Assembly (NCBI GenBank): GCA_013054445.1
Contig: JAAMPI010000326.1
Coordinates: 1-43,163, forward strand
From: Cudoniella acicularis
Lineage: Eukaryota > Ascomycota > Leotiomycetes > Helotiales > Helotiaceae
Direction: 5' to 3'
DNA length: 43,163 nt
The notes beneath the pieces are model-generated. The model searched no databases. It had not been told where the DNA came from and worked only from the letters and a program-made list of their open reading frames with translations. Each line of letters begins with the position of its first letter. The first letter of the stretch is position 1. Below are positions 9,922 through 20,690 of this stretch, piece after piece. The position numbers were made by a program, and so were the translations under genes.

Positions 9922-10933
9922 TTACAAGCTGATCTCACCCCTATATGTCCCCTCGGTCAATCCCAGCGTGCTAACCAGGTTCTGCCACCGATCACTTCCA
10001 CGCTCTTTTCTCTTCAGATAATTCAGATGCTTTTGTCTCTTATGAACTAACAACCGCAAATTCCTCTTATTCACCTTATCCTTATTTCCACCCTTCTGCT
10101 CTAACTGATTCGCCAACACCCTAATCTTCGCCGTCAAGATGGCAATTTGTACCTCTGAGCTTCCGGTGTCTGGTCCGGCTCTGGGCGTCTTCTTGGGTAA
10201 TGGCTTGCCACCGCTGAACGTAGGATTTATTGGAGCTCGTGACCGCAGAGTTGAATCCGTGTTGTGACGCCCAAAGGTCTCAATACATCGCTGAACATTG
10301 GCCCTCGTTTTATCCTTCTGTCCCGCGTTTGCAAGACTAACAATCCTAGCCAAAGCAGTCGTAGCCCGAACATGTGCCTCTTGATGTTTCTTGTTTTCTG
10401 CCGCCTCATAAGCAGGATCTCGTTGTTGCTCGATCTTTTCCCTTAAAGGCTCAGCCAATTCGTAGGAGTGCTTGATCGAGTATTGCAGCTCGGAAGGCGT
10501 GAGGAAGTGATTTAGGAGTACGTCGTTGCTGGCTTTGATTTGGATTCCTTGAGGTGACCCGCCTTTTGATTCGGTCTCAAAGATCACTGTTGAACCTCCA
10601 ACATCGTCGAATGATTCCACAAATGGGGTTGTTACACCCCGGACTGGATCCCCTAAAGCTTCTTTTCGCTCTGCCTGCAGCACCTTTTGCCGGGCAAGGT
10701 TGACTGCCTTTCTTTGGGCGGATTGGGCTAAGGCATATGGATCCTTATGGGCTTTTCGTTGCGCGAATGTCGAGGCGTTGGCTGCTTGGACGAAAGGAAG
10801 AGGTCCATTTGATGGAGCTGGCCGAAAGCATACTGAAGGAAATTAGATTTTCTAGCCACCAAATTGTGACGGGAAGTCATAACTTACAACTGCTGCCACT
10901 CAGGCGCGAAGGAATGGGTATTCGTGGAGGCAT
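9922..10933 (-). CDS. MRPS28: Mitochondrial small-subunit ribosomal protein uS15m (Mrps28)
   Basis: Two exons, 10933-10888 and 10832-9922, give 318 residues, with a GTAAGT donor and closing phases. The start MPPRIPIPSRLSG is a typical short basic, hydroxylated mitochondrial leader. The middle third (residues about 100-200) is fungal-specific and charged. The S15 domain fills the C-terminus: DTGSSEVQIAILTAKI, LRLLVHKRQKHLNYLKRK and WQNLVSTLGL. The bacterial homologue is about 89 residues, so most of the length is the mitochondrial extension. uS15 binds the central domain of the small-subunit rRNA. The gene is head to head with the cytosolic ribosomal gene RPS0 over 263 bp, which invites shared control. 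Confidence 0.93.
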
Positions 10934-11196
10934 ACTGAGCTTGCTTCCAGATACTCTCTCCTTCCAGAATCTTTTGAGGCTTGAATGGGTCGAGGCTTCA
11001 TCCGGCTTAGCTCTGATAAGCCGCACGTGATGCGAAATTTTGGTGCCTTGCGACTGAGGCGTCGATCCGATTAGGGTTTCTTTTCGATATCGCGAACTTA
11101 TTTTTCGCACACGCGAATTTCCACCGCAAAAGATCTTCAATCCTTGACAACCCGCCATCACCAAAGATTTGACAACTTCATAGTCAAGTCGCAAAG
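10934..11196. promoter_or_regulatory. Bidirectional promoter of two ribosomal protein genes
   Basis: This gap serves MRPS28 leftwards and RPS0 rightwards. It contains TTAGGGTTT at 11071-11079, a telomere-repeat-like box of the kind bound by Tbf1-type factors at ribosomal protein promoters in several yeasts. It also has GCGAATTTCCA at 11113-11123, near-identical to a site upstream of the eL31 gene in this window. Confidence 0.5.
11071..11079 (+). promoter_or_regulatory. Telomere-repeat-like TTAGGGTTT box
   Basis: The box lies 118 bp upstream of the RPS0 start codon. Tbf1-type proteins bind TTAGGG repeats and activate ribosomal protein genes in some ascomycetes. The role here is inferred from sequence and position only. 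Confidence 0.35.
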
Positions 11197-12259
11197 ATGG
11201 CTCCTTCCAACCTTCCCCCGATCTTCAATGCCACCTCTCAAGATATTGAGATGCTCCTCGCAGCTCAAGCTCACCTTGGATCCAAGAACTTGCAAGTTCA
11301 CATGGAGCCATACCTCTGGAAGACTCGACCTGACGGAATCAATGTGATCAACATTGGCAAGACCTGGTGCGTTATACTGGGGAGTGGATTTAAATACTAT
11401 GGGAATAAAGTTCTAATATTTTGAATTACAGGGAGAAGATCGTCCTCGCTGCCCGTATCATCGCAGCTGTTGACAACCCAGCCGACATTTGCGTTATCTC
11501 AGCTCGTCCATACGGTCAACGTGCTGTCCTCAAGTTCGCCGCACACACCGGTGCCGTCGCCATCGCTGGTCGTTTCACCCCTGGTAACTTCACCAACTAC
11601 ATCACTCGCTCCTTCAAGGAACCCCGCCTCATCATTGTCACCGACCCCCGCACCGATGCCCAAGCTATCAAGGAAGCTTCCTATGTCAACATTCCAGTCA
11701 TTGCTCTCTGCGATACTGATTCTCCAACCGAGTTCGTTGATGTAGCTATCCCAACCAACAACAAGGGCCGTCACGCTATTGGTTTGGTCTGGTGGATGTT
11801 GGCTCGTGAGGTCCTCCGTCTTCGTGGATCCATTGCCAACCGTGAAACTGAGTGGGATGTCATGGTCGATTTGTACTTCTACCGCGATCCCGAGGCCGAG
11901 GAGAACAAGGAAGTTGCTGAGGAGAAGGTTCCTGGTGCTGGTATGTTGGGCTACTACTTGTGATACTTCATCTGCTAACTCCTTTATAGAAGAAGTTGCC
12001 GCTCCTCTTGAGTCTGGATTCGGTGGAGCTGCTGATTGGGAAGTCTCTGGTTCTGGTAATGCCTTCGCTGCTGCCAGCGCTACTGCTGCTCCAGCTGCCC
12101 CCGGTGCTTCATGGGATGCTACTGGGTAAGTTCACCTCGGTATCAATTATACAAACACTGTACTAACATCTCATCAGTGGTGCCGATGACTGGGCCGCCG
12201 CACCTGCTGCCTCTGGCGAGTGGGGAGCTGCTGACGCCTCCAAGACCGAGCAATGGTAA
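11197..12259 (+). CDS. RPS0: 40S ribosomal protein uS2 (S0/SA)
   Basis: Four exons, 11197-11366, 11432-11940, 11990-12125 and 12178-12259, encode 298 residues with closing phases. The protein starts [20 protein letters not shown] and continues with [20 protein letters not shown], the standard eukaryotic uS2 opening. Exon 2 carries [51 protein letters not shown] and [14 protein letters not shown]. The C-terminal tail is Ala/Gly-rich with spaced tryptophan-acid units (ADWEV, DDWAA, GEWGA, EQW), as in fungal S0. The protein sits at the head/body junction of the 40S subunit and is needed for 20S pre-rRNA maturation. Codons are strongly biased to C- and T-ending forms in exon 2, fitting very high expression. 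Confidence 0.98.
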
Positions 12260-14206
12260 ATTGTTTAGCTCACCTCACTTCCAAATCTACAAAAAAAGAA
12301 TGATCTGCATAAAAATCGCAAGGCTGTTTTAGCTCAGAGGGTCAAATTGATAGTGCTCATGAGGGAAAGATACTCTACACCTGTTCACTCTCTTACGGTG
12401 TTGTAGAGGGAAAGCCCTGTACTGTCAAGGCGAAGCGAGTCTGCTTGATTGTTGCTCCGCCCTTTCGTGCCTATTTTCGGACCTGGTGATCTTGTAGCAT
12501 AGTGATGGCAAAAAGAATAAAAGACTTTTTCTGTCTGCAAGGATAAATTATTCTATTTTGTGTCCGGTTATGCTTAGATGTTTTCTTTGCGTGATGCCAT
12601 CCAATGAGGAAGTGTAGTTCATTTTTACTATCTTGCTTGGTTCATTGGCCGCATTTTGTCTTCTGACTCGTCATATTCATCCAACACGCGCCGCAAGCCA
12701 CCCAAGATCTCACCTGTCAGGACTCAGGAACCACACAAATTTCTTGCTATTACTGTACCGTACCTTACCGTATATCGGAAAGTCTATTCTTATTCCCGCT
12801 TTCGAGCTCTCATTTTATCATAATGCCATTTAGTTCATTCACGTTCATCTCAAGTTCTCAACACTCAACACGCAAACTTCTTTCCATTTTCATAGGCTCC
12901 CTTTCGTTAGGAACAATTTATCTATTCCTGAATTTTCTTATGATGTCAATCTCCCATTCCACCAACCACGATTTCTTCCTCTTCACCATGAAGTATTTAC
13001 AACACAGACAGCAATTTGTTTTATTTTGCATTCCAGTCTTGTACCCTTAAAACTTAAACCCCATTGTCTCAAATTCTTAATACATCTCAAGGTTCTTAAC
13101 ATATACCACCACCTTTCAAATTAACATAAATATATTGCATTTAACCTTATACCCTGAACGTTAATCCAACCGCGAGGTTTACATTCACGTTTATATTTTT
13201 CTTTCTTTCTTTCTCTCCGATAACACAGTATATCACAGCACAACACAGTGCACACCATCATTCCATTCTCATATACCCGCTTGCCACGCAATGCAATCTT
13301 AATTCTTTTTATTTCATACCCTCGAACTTCATTCACAACTAGGCTGGTTTTACTAAGTGCTCTTCTTTTCCCCCACCACTTATTATCAACTCGAGAGAAT
13401 ATAATCGCCGTCTAGCTACTTCATTCGATAATTTCTGACTGATAGTAGCTAAGTAGATAATAACGCTTGACTTAATTGAAGTAAGAGAAACCTTTTGTCT
13501 TTTGTGTGTGTATGTATATCTAATTCAAAGACATAATATAAATATCATGTGGCATAGAGGAGGGTAGAATAGTGTAGAAGTATATGCACAAACTTAAACA
13601 GTCAACCAACCAAGTAAGAAGGGAGGTAAGGGAAGGAAAGGAAGCTTATGTCATACGCCCAACCACACATACACGGCACACCAACCAACCAACCATCCTC
13701 TAGATATTATCAGCCACCACCTACCTGTCCATACATACGCACATATATATAAGGCATAGGTAGCCCACCGTATCACGGGATATTCTACGAATCACTGCCC
13801 ATGGCGGGACCCTTCTACAGTACTATACTTTACTAATCACAGCATATTACGGTATAGCACATCACGGGCAAGCAGCACTATACGGGACAATACACTCACA
13901 AAGCAGGAAAACACATCACATGCCCACCTCCAATCACTCCCTCCAGGCTACTTCACCACCTTCTGTATGGACATGTCTCACCTCATCCATCCGGGGTGAC
14001 CCCCCTACCAGAAGAATCTCACGACTTCGTGCCAGATCCAGCACCGCCAAAAACAGGGAAGGTTGGAAAACGACCGAAAAGAGGAAGAACAGGATGTGTA
14101 TTTGGGATATCTTAACAAAAAAGCCAGCCACACCACCAAACTAACCCCAAAAGAGCAATACCACCACCGAAAGGAGCCAGCTTTCATCCCAAAGGCAGTT
14201 TAAGCA
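12260..14206. other. Gene-free stretch between RPS0 and the antiporter relic
   Basis: This is almost 2 kb with no credible reading frame. The left 300 bp should be the RPS0 3' UTR. The centre is T/C-rich, including a TTTC run near 13200-13215, and the right part is rich in CCAACC/CACA words. I find no tRNA, known repeat or conserved motif. An unannotated non-coding transcript cannot be excluded. Confidence 0.4.
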
Positions 14207-15675
14207 TCAAATGAGAAAAAAACAGAAAGAGGATAAGAGGAGATGAGAGGTCCAGTGTTTCCCTCCCCCGTCTCGCTCTCGCTCTCGCTCTCTCTCGCTC
14301 TCCCCTTTCGACATCTGAAAATGTCCCGCAACACTAATCCCCAAAGTACTCAACCCATGCACTATCGTACTCCCTAACACCACAAAACAAATCACGGGCC
14401 ACACAGGATGAATAGCCCTCGACCTCTCATCATCCCCACTGAATTCCTTCCCTGGTTATCCCTCCGAAATCGACGTTCCAGTTTCTAACTGCGCGCGTGC
14501 TTCGATTGCTAGAAATAGCACACCGACGCCCATCGGTCTAAAATGTCCGCAAAAGAGAACTTCACGGTAGTTGCGGACGTCGGGGATAAGGGATTTCATG
14601 GCTAAAACGATGGGGATGCGGCGGAAGAGGAGAACGAGGAAGAGGGGGAGGAGGAGTTGCCAGATGCCGCAGTTTAGAGTGAGTTTCTGGGGTACAAAGG
14701 CGGAAAACGGGATGATGGAGCCGAAGAAGACGAACATGCCGCTGTTAAGCATCATGTCTATAATAGTTGGGAAGGGGAGGGATTTCGTTTTCTTAGCGAA
14801 CCAGCCGTCGTGCGCGAAGCCTACTCCAGCACCGAAAGCGGCGAGGAAATCATCTGAGCCCAAGAGGGAGCCGATTCCTATTGAGAGGATGGCGAGCAGG
14901 AGGTAGGAGATGACGAAGGAGGGTTGAGAGATGTAGTTTCTTGTAGAGGAGAAGCGGAGGAGGCGGTTCGCGACGGTCCTGAGGAGGAGGCTGAGCGTTA
15001 TGCCGAGGATGCATTGCCAGAGGATGGTGATGAGGAGCCATTCTTTGATTACGGTGGTTGCGCCTTGGTTCGAGTATTTTAGGGCCATGATGCCGATGTA
15101 GAGGAAGGGGAAGGAGACGCCGTCGTTGCAGGCGGATTCGGCGGATAGGAGGTGCTTTAGTCGGTTGGGAACTCGCTCGCTGAATGTCGATTTTGAGAGG
15201 ATACTTGCTGAGAGGACGAGGTCGGTGGGTGATAGACAGGCTCCGATGATCAAAGCGGTTGAGACGCCAGTGTCGAAAATGAGATATGCGAAGAGGGCGG
15301 TGATGGCCCAAGAGAATGTCATCATGGGCCGAGGAAGTAGAGAACGGATTTCCAGTGTCTGGCAAAGTAAAATTTGGGAAGCTCAATTCCAAAAAGCACA
15401 GCAAGAGGGGGCTCTGAGAGATGTAGATTATTTCTGATGAATTGGGAGAATAGGGCATATGATATGAGAAAGGTTGGGAAAACCAAATACGTGATGTGCG
15501 GTCCCGTGATCTCCTGCAAATGAATTAGTATTGTGAACTCAAGAAAACGTAAAGAAGTCGAAAGCTTCGGAGTTGTGTTGCCCCAAAAGACACAAGGGCA
15601 AACAGGTATAACAGCCCCCGAAGAAAGAGAAAAACAAATCGGGATGAAAATAAACCTTACGAGTTGGTCCCACAT
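14207..15675 (-). pseudogene. Broken fungal Na+(K+)/H+ antiporter of the NHA/CPA family
   Basis: Homology runs over the whole gene, but the frame is disrupted. Exon 1 is 15675-15661 (MWDQL) and exon 2 starts at 15513 after a clean GTAAGG...TTTGCAG intron. Reading then gives ITGPHITYL, RNNLHLSEPPLAVLFGI and at once ELPKFYFARHWKSV. About 40-50 residues that family members have between these blocks are absent from the DNA. Near 15325 the frame must shift by one base to continue from YFLGP to MMTFSWAITALFAYLIF. The core then stays intact to ALFLAIEARAQLE-type sequence: LLSAESACNDGVSFPFLYIG, GSDDFLAAFGAGVGFAHDGW and REVLFCGHF. A TAA at 14458-14456 interrupts the same frame that later reads WPVICFVVLGSTIVHGLS and ISVAGHF. 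The TDP motif also reads TDL. Such antiporters export alkali cations at the plasma membrane; this copy should not. Confidence 0.85.
14271..14302. repeat. CTCTCG microsatellite
   Basis: An imperfect TCTCGC/TCTC tandem tract lies in the tail of the antiporter relic. In the old reading frame it encodes an ERERER run after ISVAGHF. Confidence 0.8.
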
Positions 15676-16171
15676 GTTGAGCGCTCTCTAGACGGTCTAA
15701 ATTTAGCGAAAATAAAGGGAGACAACTCAATTCTCGAATTTTGCTGAAGAGAAGCAATCCCTCAACTTCAAAAGTCTAAGTCGACCGAAGAACGTATAGC
15801 AATAAGGGTGATCCGAAGAAAAATCAGGGTCACGATGGCTATAGCCTACAGACTCAAAACCACCAAGGCCTAGCCCGGTCGTTAGCTGATATAAGTCCAT
15901 GATGTCATTGTTTCCGACACATGAAGTTGTCAACAACGTTGGCGTTAACGAGTTCACTAACTACCCCACAATTTGTGTAGAGTATTGATTCGAGTCTGGC
16001 ACAACCAAGATCGCATCCGCCAGGTAAAAGGCCTGGCTGTGGAAGAAAACTAGTATCATTCAGAACCTAGGATCTTTGCCCAAAATGCCGCCAACGCCGT
16101 ATATGCACCCGCGAAACGCATTCCACACCAGCCTTTCTGAAAGTAGCAATGCTTTTCTTCTCGAACACTCA
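15676..16171. other. Gap between antiporter relic start and PEX2 stop
   Basis: This should hold the former antiporter promoter and the PEX2 3' UTR; both genes read leftwards. A short open frame at 15957-15727 (minus) has no recognisable content and is not called. Confidence 0.4.
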
Positions 16172-17587
16172 CTATTCATCGTATTCAATATCTCCCTCTT
16201 CTTCCTCGTCAAAAGCTTCAGCGTCGCCCAGTTCGGAAGAATCAGAAGATGATCCGTCTTTCTCGTCATCATCCACAATCCCTGGTGGTTTATCTTCTTC
16301 AGGACGCGGCTCCACTTCCACTATTTCTCGCGGCACTTCTTTGAACCCAACGGTCTTTGAAGTCGCGACTGATTTGCTAGTTTCCTCAATAACATCGCCG
16401 CTCCATGGTTTGCACTCTTTGACTTCCTCACCGCATCTCAGACACGTCCATCCTTCACCCTCTTCTGCTTCCAATCGACTTGCTAGACATACGAAACAAT
16501 ATATACAACTGCAAGGAATGGTCTCGTATGGGTTAGTGATATCTGTTTGAGCTGATCCAATGATTCCTGATGCTCCGGCAGCCACTATTATTTCTGCTTC
16601 TAATGCAGAGGTGGAGTTCTGATCTTGGTAGCAAATAGCACAAGTCCTCTCTGGCAGAAAAGTAAACTCTCCAGCCTTCACATCTTCTTCCTCCCCGCCA
16701 CTGCGCATGATCGACTTCGTCTTTCGCCAGACTCTTGAGAGCCATCTCCTCCACCTACTTATACCGACTAGTGGCAATACAAACAGCAAGAACTCTGTGA
16801 AAGCATGCCATACTAGTTGCCGATTCAGATATTCGAATGATACTTCACGGCTCACTTGACTAATTGGGGGTGCTAGTCGTAACCTCAATATCCTGTCGAG
16901 AAGTGTGCGATACCTCCCATTCACCAGAAAGACCAAGAAAGATGCGAATGCCGCCGTCGAGTGAAGTGTAGAGATGGTGTCTGAGAGTCGCGAAAGCTTC
17001 TTCAAAGTTGGACTCGGCTCGTCGTAACCATTATCGTTATCCATCAGCCAGCTCTCCCATCTCGTCCAAGCATATTTCCCTCCCACCGTAAACAAGCCGT
17101 ACGCGGCTTTCTGCCATTTGGAGGGCGAGGCTAGAACCGGGCCCGTATTCCCTGCGTCGGTAAACTTGAGATTCTGCAAAGAAGCACCATAAGTTGCATC
17201 ATGATCCCATATTGTGAGCTTGAACAGCACTGCTCTCAGCCCAAGCATGATCTCTGCCGACCAGTCATCCTGCACATGCGATCCGAAATATTTCAGAGCG
17301 TCTCCGACCTGTCCTTTGAGCAGGTTCAGCAACTCTTCGTCCAAAAGTTCCGCATCAACCTGGCCAACCCGGAACGCTGGACGTGTTCCTTCTCGGCCCC
17401 GTATGCCATTCCATGTTACAATTCCAGCTTGACCTATTCGTGCGAGTGGGGATGGCAGGCGGCTGAGCTGGTGGGCAGCTTTTGAGGCCTCGCGTTGGGC
17501 GGAGATGCGCGCCCGGGCTTCGACTTCTCGTGCTTGTCGGCGTGCTGCCAGGCGCTGCTGGGCAAGAGCAAAATCGTTAGGCGTCAT
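16172..17587 (-). CDS. PEX2: Peroxisomal RING-type E3 ligase Pex2
   Basis: One exon of 471 residues. It opens MTPNDFALAQQRLAARRQ, a basic helical arm as in other filamentous fungi. The Pex2/Pex12 membrane domain spans about residues 70-285, with LLDEELLNLL, LFKLTIWDHDATYG, hydrophobic TAAFASFLVFLV and HAFTEFLLFVLPLVG. The RING finger uses C316, C319, C359, C361, C364, C367, C382 and C385. The position that is histidine in classical RING (CGHxxC) is cysteine here (CSCIYC). A long acidic tail (about 430-471) ends EEEEGDIEYDE. Pex2 works with Pex10 and Pex12 in the peroxisomal membrane to ubiquitinate and recycle the import receptor Pex5. The gene stands alone, with 3.1 kb of non-coding DNA on its 5' side. 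Confidence 0.94.
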   Translation of the reverse strand: MTPNDFALAQQRLAARRQAREVEARARISAQREASKAAHQLSRLPSPLARIGQAGIVTWNGIRGREGTRPAFRVGQVDAELLDEELLNLLKGQVGDALKYFGSHVQDDWSAEIMLGLRAVLFKLTIWDHDATYGASLQNLKFTDAGNTGPVLASPSKWQKAAYGLFTVGGKYAWTRWESWLMDNDNGYDEPSPTLKKLSRLSDTISTLHSTAAFASFLVFLVNGRYRTLLDRILRLRLAPPISQVSREVSFEYLNRQLVWHAFTEFLLFVLPLVGISRWRRWLSRVWRKTKSIMRSGGEEEDVKAGEFTFLPERTCAICYQDQNSTSALEAEIIVAAGASGIIGSAQTDITNPYETIPCSCIYCFVCLASRLEAEEGEGWTCLRCGEEVKECKPWSGDVIEETSKSVATSKTVGFKEVPREIVEVEPRPEEDKPPGIVDDDEKDGSSSDSSELGDAEAFDEEEEGDIEYDE

Positions 17588-20500
17588 CGAGGCAGCATTG
17601 GCGGGCGAAGGTGCTTTGAGACGTTGAGGTCGTCAAAGTCCTCACTCGATAGGTACGAAGTCGAAGTACTGTATCAAGAAAACATTCCACCTGAAAGGCT
17701 GGCGAAAGGCTGTCAACAGCCGAGGTTCAGACGACAAAGGCCGCGGGAAGAGTAACCGTAAATGGATGGATGGCTATCACGTGTAAATACATAAGGCTAA
17801 GCGACGTTGACATTTCAGGTACCGTACAACCAACCAGGTAAGAAAGCAAGATTATTGACACCAATTAATGCTACAACTGATATTTCAGACTGCTAAGGTT
17901 GTGTAGGTACATTTCTACCTACCAAGGTAGGTCGTTATTTGTGAAGATATCTGTATCATGGTGTATGCCATGTCCAGCTTTACTAAGAACCTACCCTGGC
18001 CAGGTTACTATTGTCTTAAGTTAATCTCACTAGTTTCTCACCCCAACTCTCGCTGCCAACCTCATCTTTCATCGCCGACATCGCATCGTACCGCATTACA
18101 TCTCCACCTCAATATCTACTCATCTGCTCCTCATGATCATCACGTCTTGCTCCTCAATGCTCCTCGAGAATTCCACACGGCCGCAGCATCGCTCCTCGAA
18201 TCCTCGCTTCGCCCCCATGCCAGCGCAATACCCACTCACACGTGGGAAACGGTGCTGAATAATGGTGAATGAGCTGAGTCAACAGCCATGCAACATGCTG
18301 ACATGCAGCCTCGTTCCTCCCCAGATACAGCATCCATGCGGTGCGGTGATCCGGCCGCGCAGAAGGGCGCTGGAAACCCTGCGATGATGTCCGGGATGGC
18401 CGACCGCTGGCCACTGAACGAGCCAAAGAACAGTCATTTGTGATTTGGGTGCTTCAAGGAGTGCGCAGGTTTGCGGATTCAGCGGCCAAGCAGTCATGAA
18501 TCTCATCAATGACGTCGAAATGGCCATGCGAGCTGCTGTATTTGCCTAGCCCAGTAGCCTGTACATTGCATAGTGCACATGGCTCTCTGCAACATGTCGA
18601 GAGTGTGCCCGTGTTGATGCGGTGTGTGTTGCCCGCGCTCTCATTTACTACCAAGTCTTGCTTTTCTAGTCCTCCCCCAGCACCACGCACACCCTTTCAG
18701 TGCTCTTTTGACCGCTGTTCTGCATAGTGGCGACCGGCTACCCACGGAAACTCGGGGATCGGGATTCGAGATGCTTGTTCGCTTGATGAATAGTGATCAA
18801 GATGATGGCAATGTGGTGCCATATTGCCATCATCACTACAGAACTATGGTGTTCTAAGACTCCAAATAAGAATAGCCCCCAACCAATGCCAAGCTTTGGC
18901 TATTCTAAGCCCCAAGAGTCGCCAAGGCTGGGGTTGGTGCCGCGGAAATGCACCGCGTCCTCAGGTCTATTGGTGTTGACGGGCCTGCGCCTAAATCTTC
19001 GTGTCGGCCGACAACGTCGCGGCAGATTTTGTCCTGTGCAAGGTTGGTTGCCAATCATAGCTACAAAGCTCCTCAAGGAAAAGCATTCCAGCTACTTTTC
19101 AAATGAATATGCTTTTTTAGATTCGGCTCTTCGTCGGTCGATTTGATTAATTTGAATTGTCGTTTGTTTTGGTAACCCTCCCATCATTAGCTCTAGCACA
19201 TGACTTAACCTATTCGTATTACTCAAGCCCTCACGTATCTGTGACTTCTTGTCACGATGGCGCTGGCAGCAGCCTTGGGCTCTTGTAGTTGCAAAGGCGT
19301 GTGAACAGAAGTACGTGGCTCATACCGCGTCAGCAAAGGAAGTTCCTGATTTTCTTCATGCAGGTACCGGTTCGATGAATTCTTTTCGGACATGATCCGG
19401 TATCTTTCATAACTCTATACTCTTTGGAATTTTAGCAACGATTGCCACTAATTTTAATTGTCCCAGAGAATGCAGGTTCTCCACTGACATGCGGGCCGCA
19501 TGTTTGCGATGATAGCATCTGATATTTTTGTTAAATTAATTTTCATTAGTATAATTTCGTCAATAAACAAGCGAGTGTGAACATAGGACTCGAGAGGTAT
19601 CTCTGCACACAAAAATAAAAACCTGATTCATCTTGAAATCTATTTCTGCGACACGAATTGGGTGCCTCGTTTGAACCTGCTTCCGAAAAGCATACTCGAT
19701 ACACATTTCAGTGACTGTGGATCCAGCGAACCATGCAGGTCATTGGACGCTTTTAACTTTAACCCACCTTCTGGAAGCATGCATCCATTGTTTCCAATTG
19801 TGATACGATTTAAAAGGACCAATCAATACCAAGCATCACTCGGTTCTCGTTCCTTGTGCTGTCGGCAGGGTAGGGGCCGAGGGAGCGATCCCAGAAGTGC
19901 AACCCCAGTTTCTCCATGAAACCGCCAAATGAGTTCTTCGTGTCGGTCCCGCTGATGCTGCGCGACCCGGTTTCTTCCATCGTTGAACAGATTTTACATC
20001 CCATGATCCTTGCTATGGAACGGCAGCCTCAGGGCCTTTTCCAGGTTTTTCCAGATTTTTCCAGGTTTTTCTTTTCGGCGTCAACATCCAGCAAACTTCG
20101 GACTCTTCGGAGTTTACGTTGGAATTCGAAAAAGTGGCGTCGGGAATATGCCGTCCCGTTCTCTACGGGCCACGCCGAGGACCTGTGGCTGGAACCAACC
20201 GTCCTTTTTTGATGCTGGGCCACAAGGCTGAAAGAGCATCCGGGGGCTGTACGTCGTAACTTACACCACTAAGACGGTTCGGGCAAGATATCGCTATTCT
20301 AGGTATGGGTGGGCCCTCAGGCCCAGTAAGGTTGAAGGTTATCTGGGAAATCCACCGCTGGATCTGGTCGCCTCCCGGCTGACAGTTTTATGCTCGTGCT
20401 TACGCAAAGGCTAAGTGCTGCTGGATCCATGCATTGGTCAGGATTGCTTTCCTCTTCTGGCTCTAGTGTGAGAACCACATGGGTGCTTTCCGCCCCAAGC

Positions 20501-20690
20501 CGATATACATGAAGCTTCATTCGCGTCTCCCTCAAATTTCTCTTGATTGTTATAAGCATCATTTCATCGAAGTTCATTTCTTAAGTCACGAAAAGATTAC
20601 TTCCGGAGAAACTCCAAAGGAAAAAACCATTGGATCTATCCGATTCTTCCACCATTTACGCACTCTCGGTTTTTAACCTCCGTCGCCGAC
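17588..20690. other. 3.1-kb gene-free interval upstream of the Zn2Cys6 regulator
   Basis: No frame in this interval shows family sequence or spliceable coding structure. The left end is the PEX2 promoter and contains several AGGTAGGT/GGTACC words (17817-17935). The right part should hold the regulatory region of the transcription factor and has the CCAGGTTTTT triplet at 20041-20070. Long upstream regions are common for fungal regulators. A lncRNA is possible but not visible. Confidence 0.4.
20041..20070 (+). repeat. Three 10-bp tandem units CCAG(G/A)TTTTT
   Basis: Units at 20041, 20051 and 20061 differ by one base. They lie about 620 bp upstream of the transcription factor start, so they could be clustered binding sites. 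The role is inferred only. Confidence 0.6.

Noticed and set aside
12325..12400. tRNA-like words (TTAGCTCAGAGGGTCAA)
   Set aside because: There is no acceptor stem, anticodon arm or TTCGAATC-type B-box; it lies in the RPS0 3' flank.
14571..15458. Overlapping frames on both strands across the antiporter
   Set aside because: They are shadows; only the minus frame at 15325-14456 shows the antiporter sequence.
17810..17940. AGGTAGGT and GGTACC words as a CRISPR-like or regulatory array
   Set aside because: The spacing is irregular and such palindromic words are common in ascomycete intergenic DNA; the same type occurs at 30486-30510.
18793..19146. A 117-residue plus-strand frame in the 3.1-kb gap
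   Set aside because: Composition is random, no family match or splice structure was seen, and relation to neighbours is absent.
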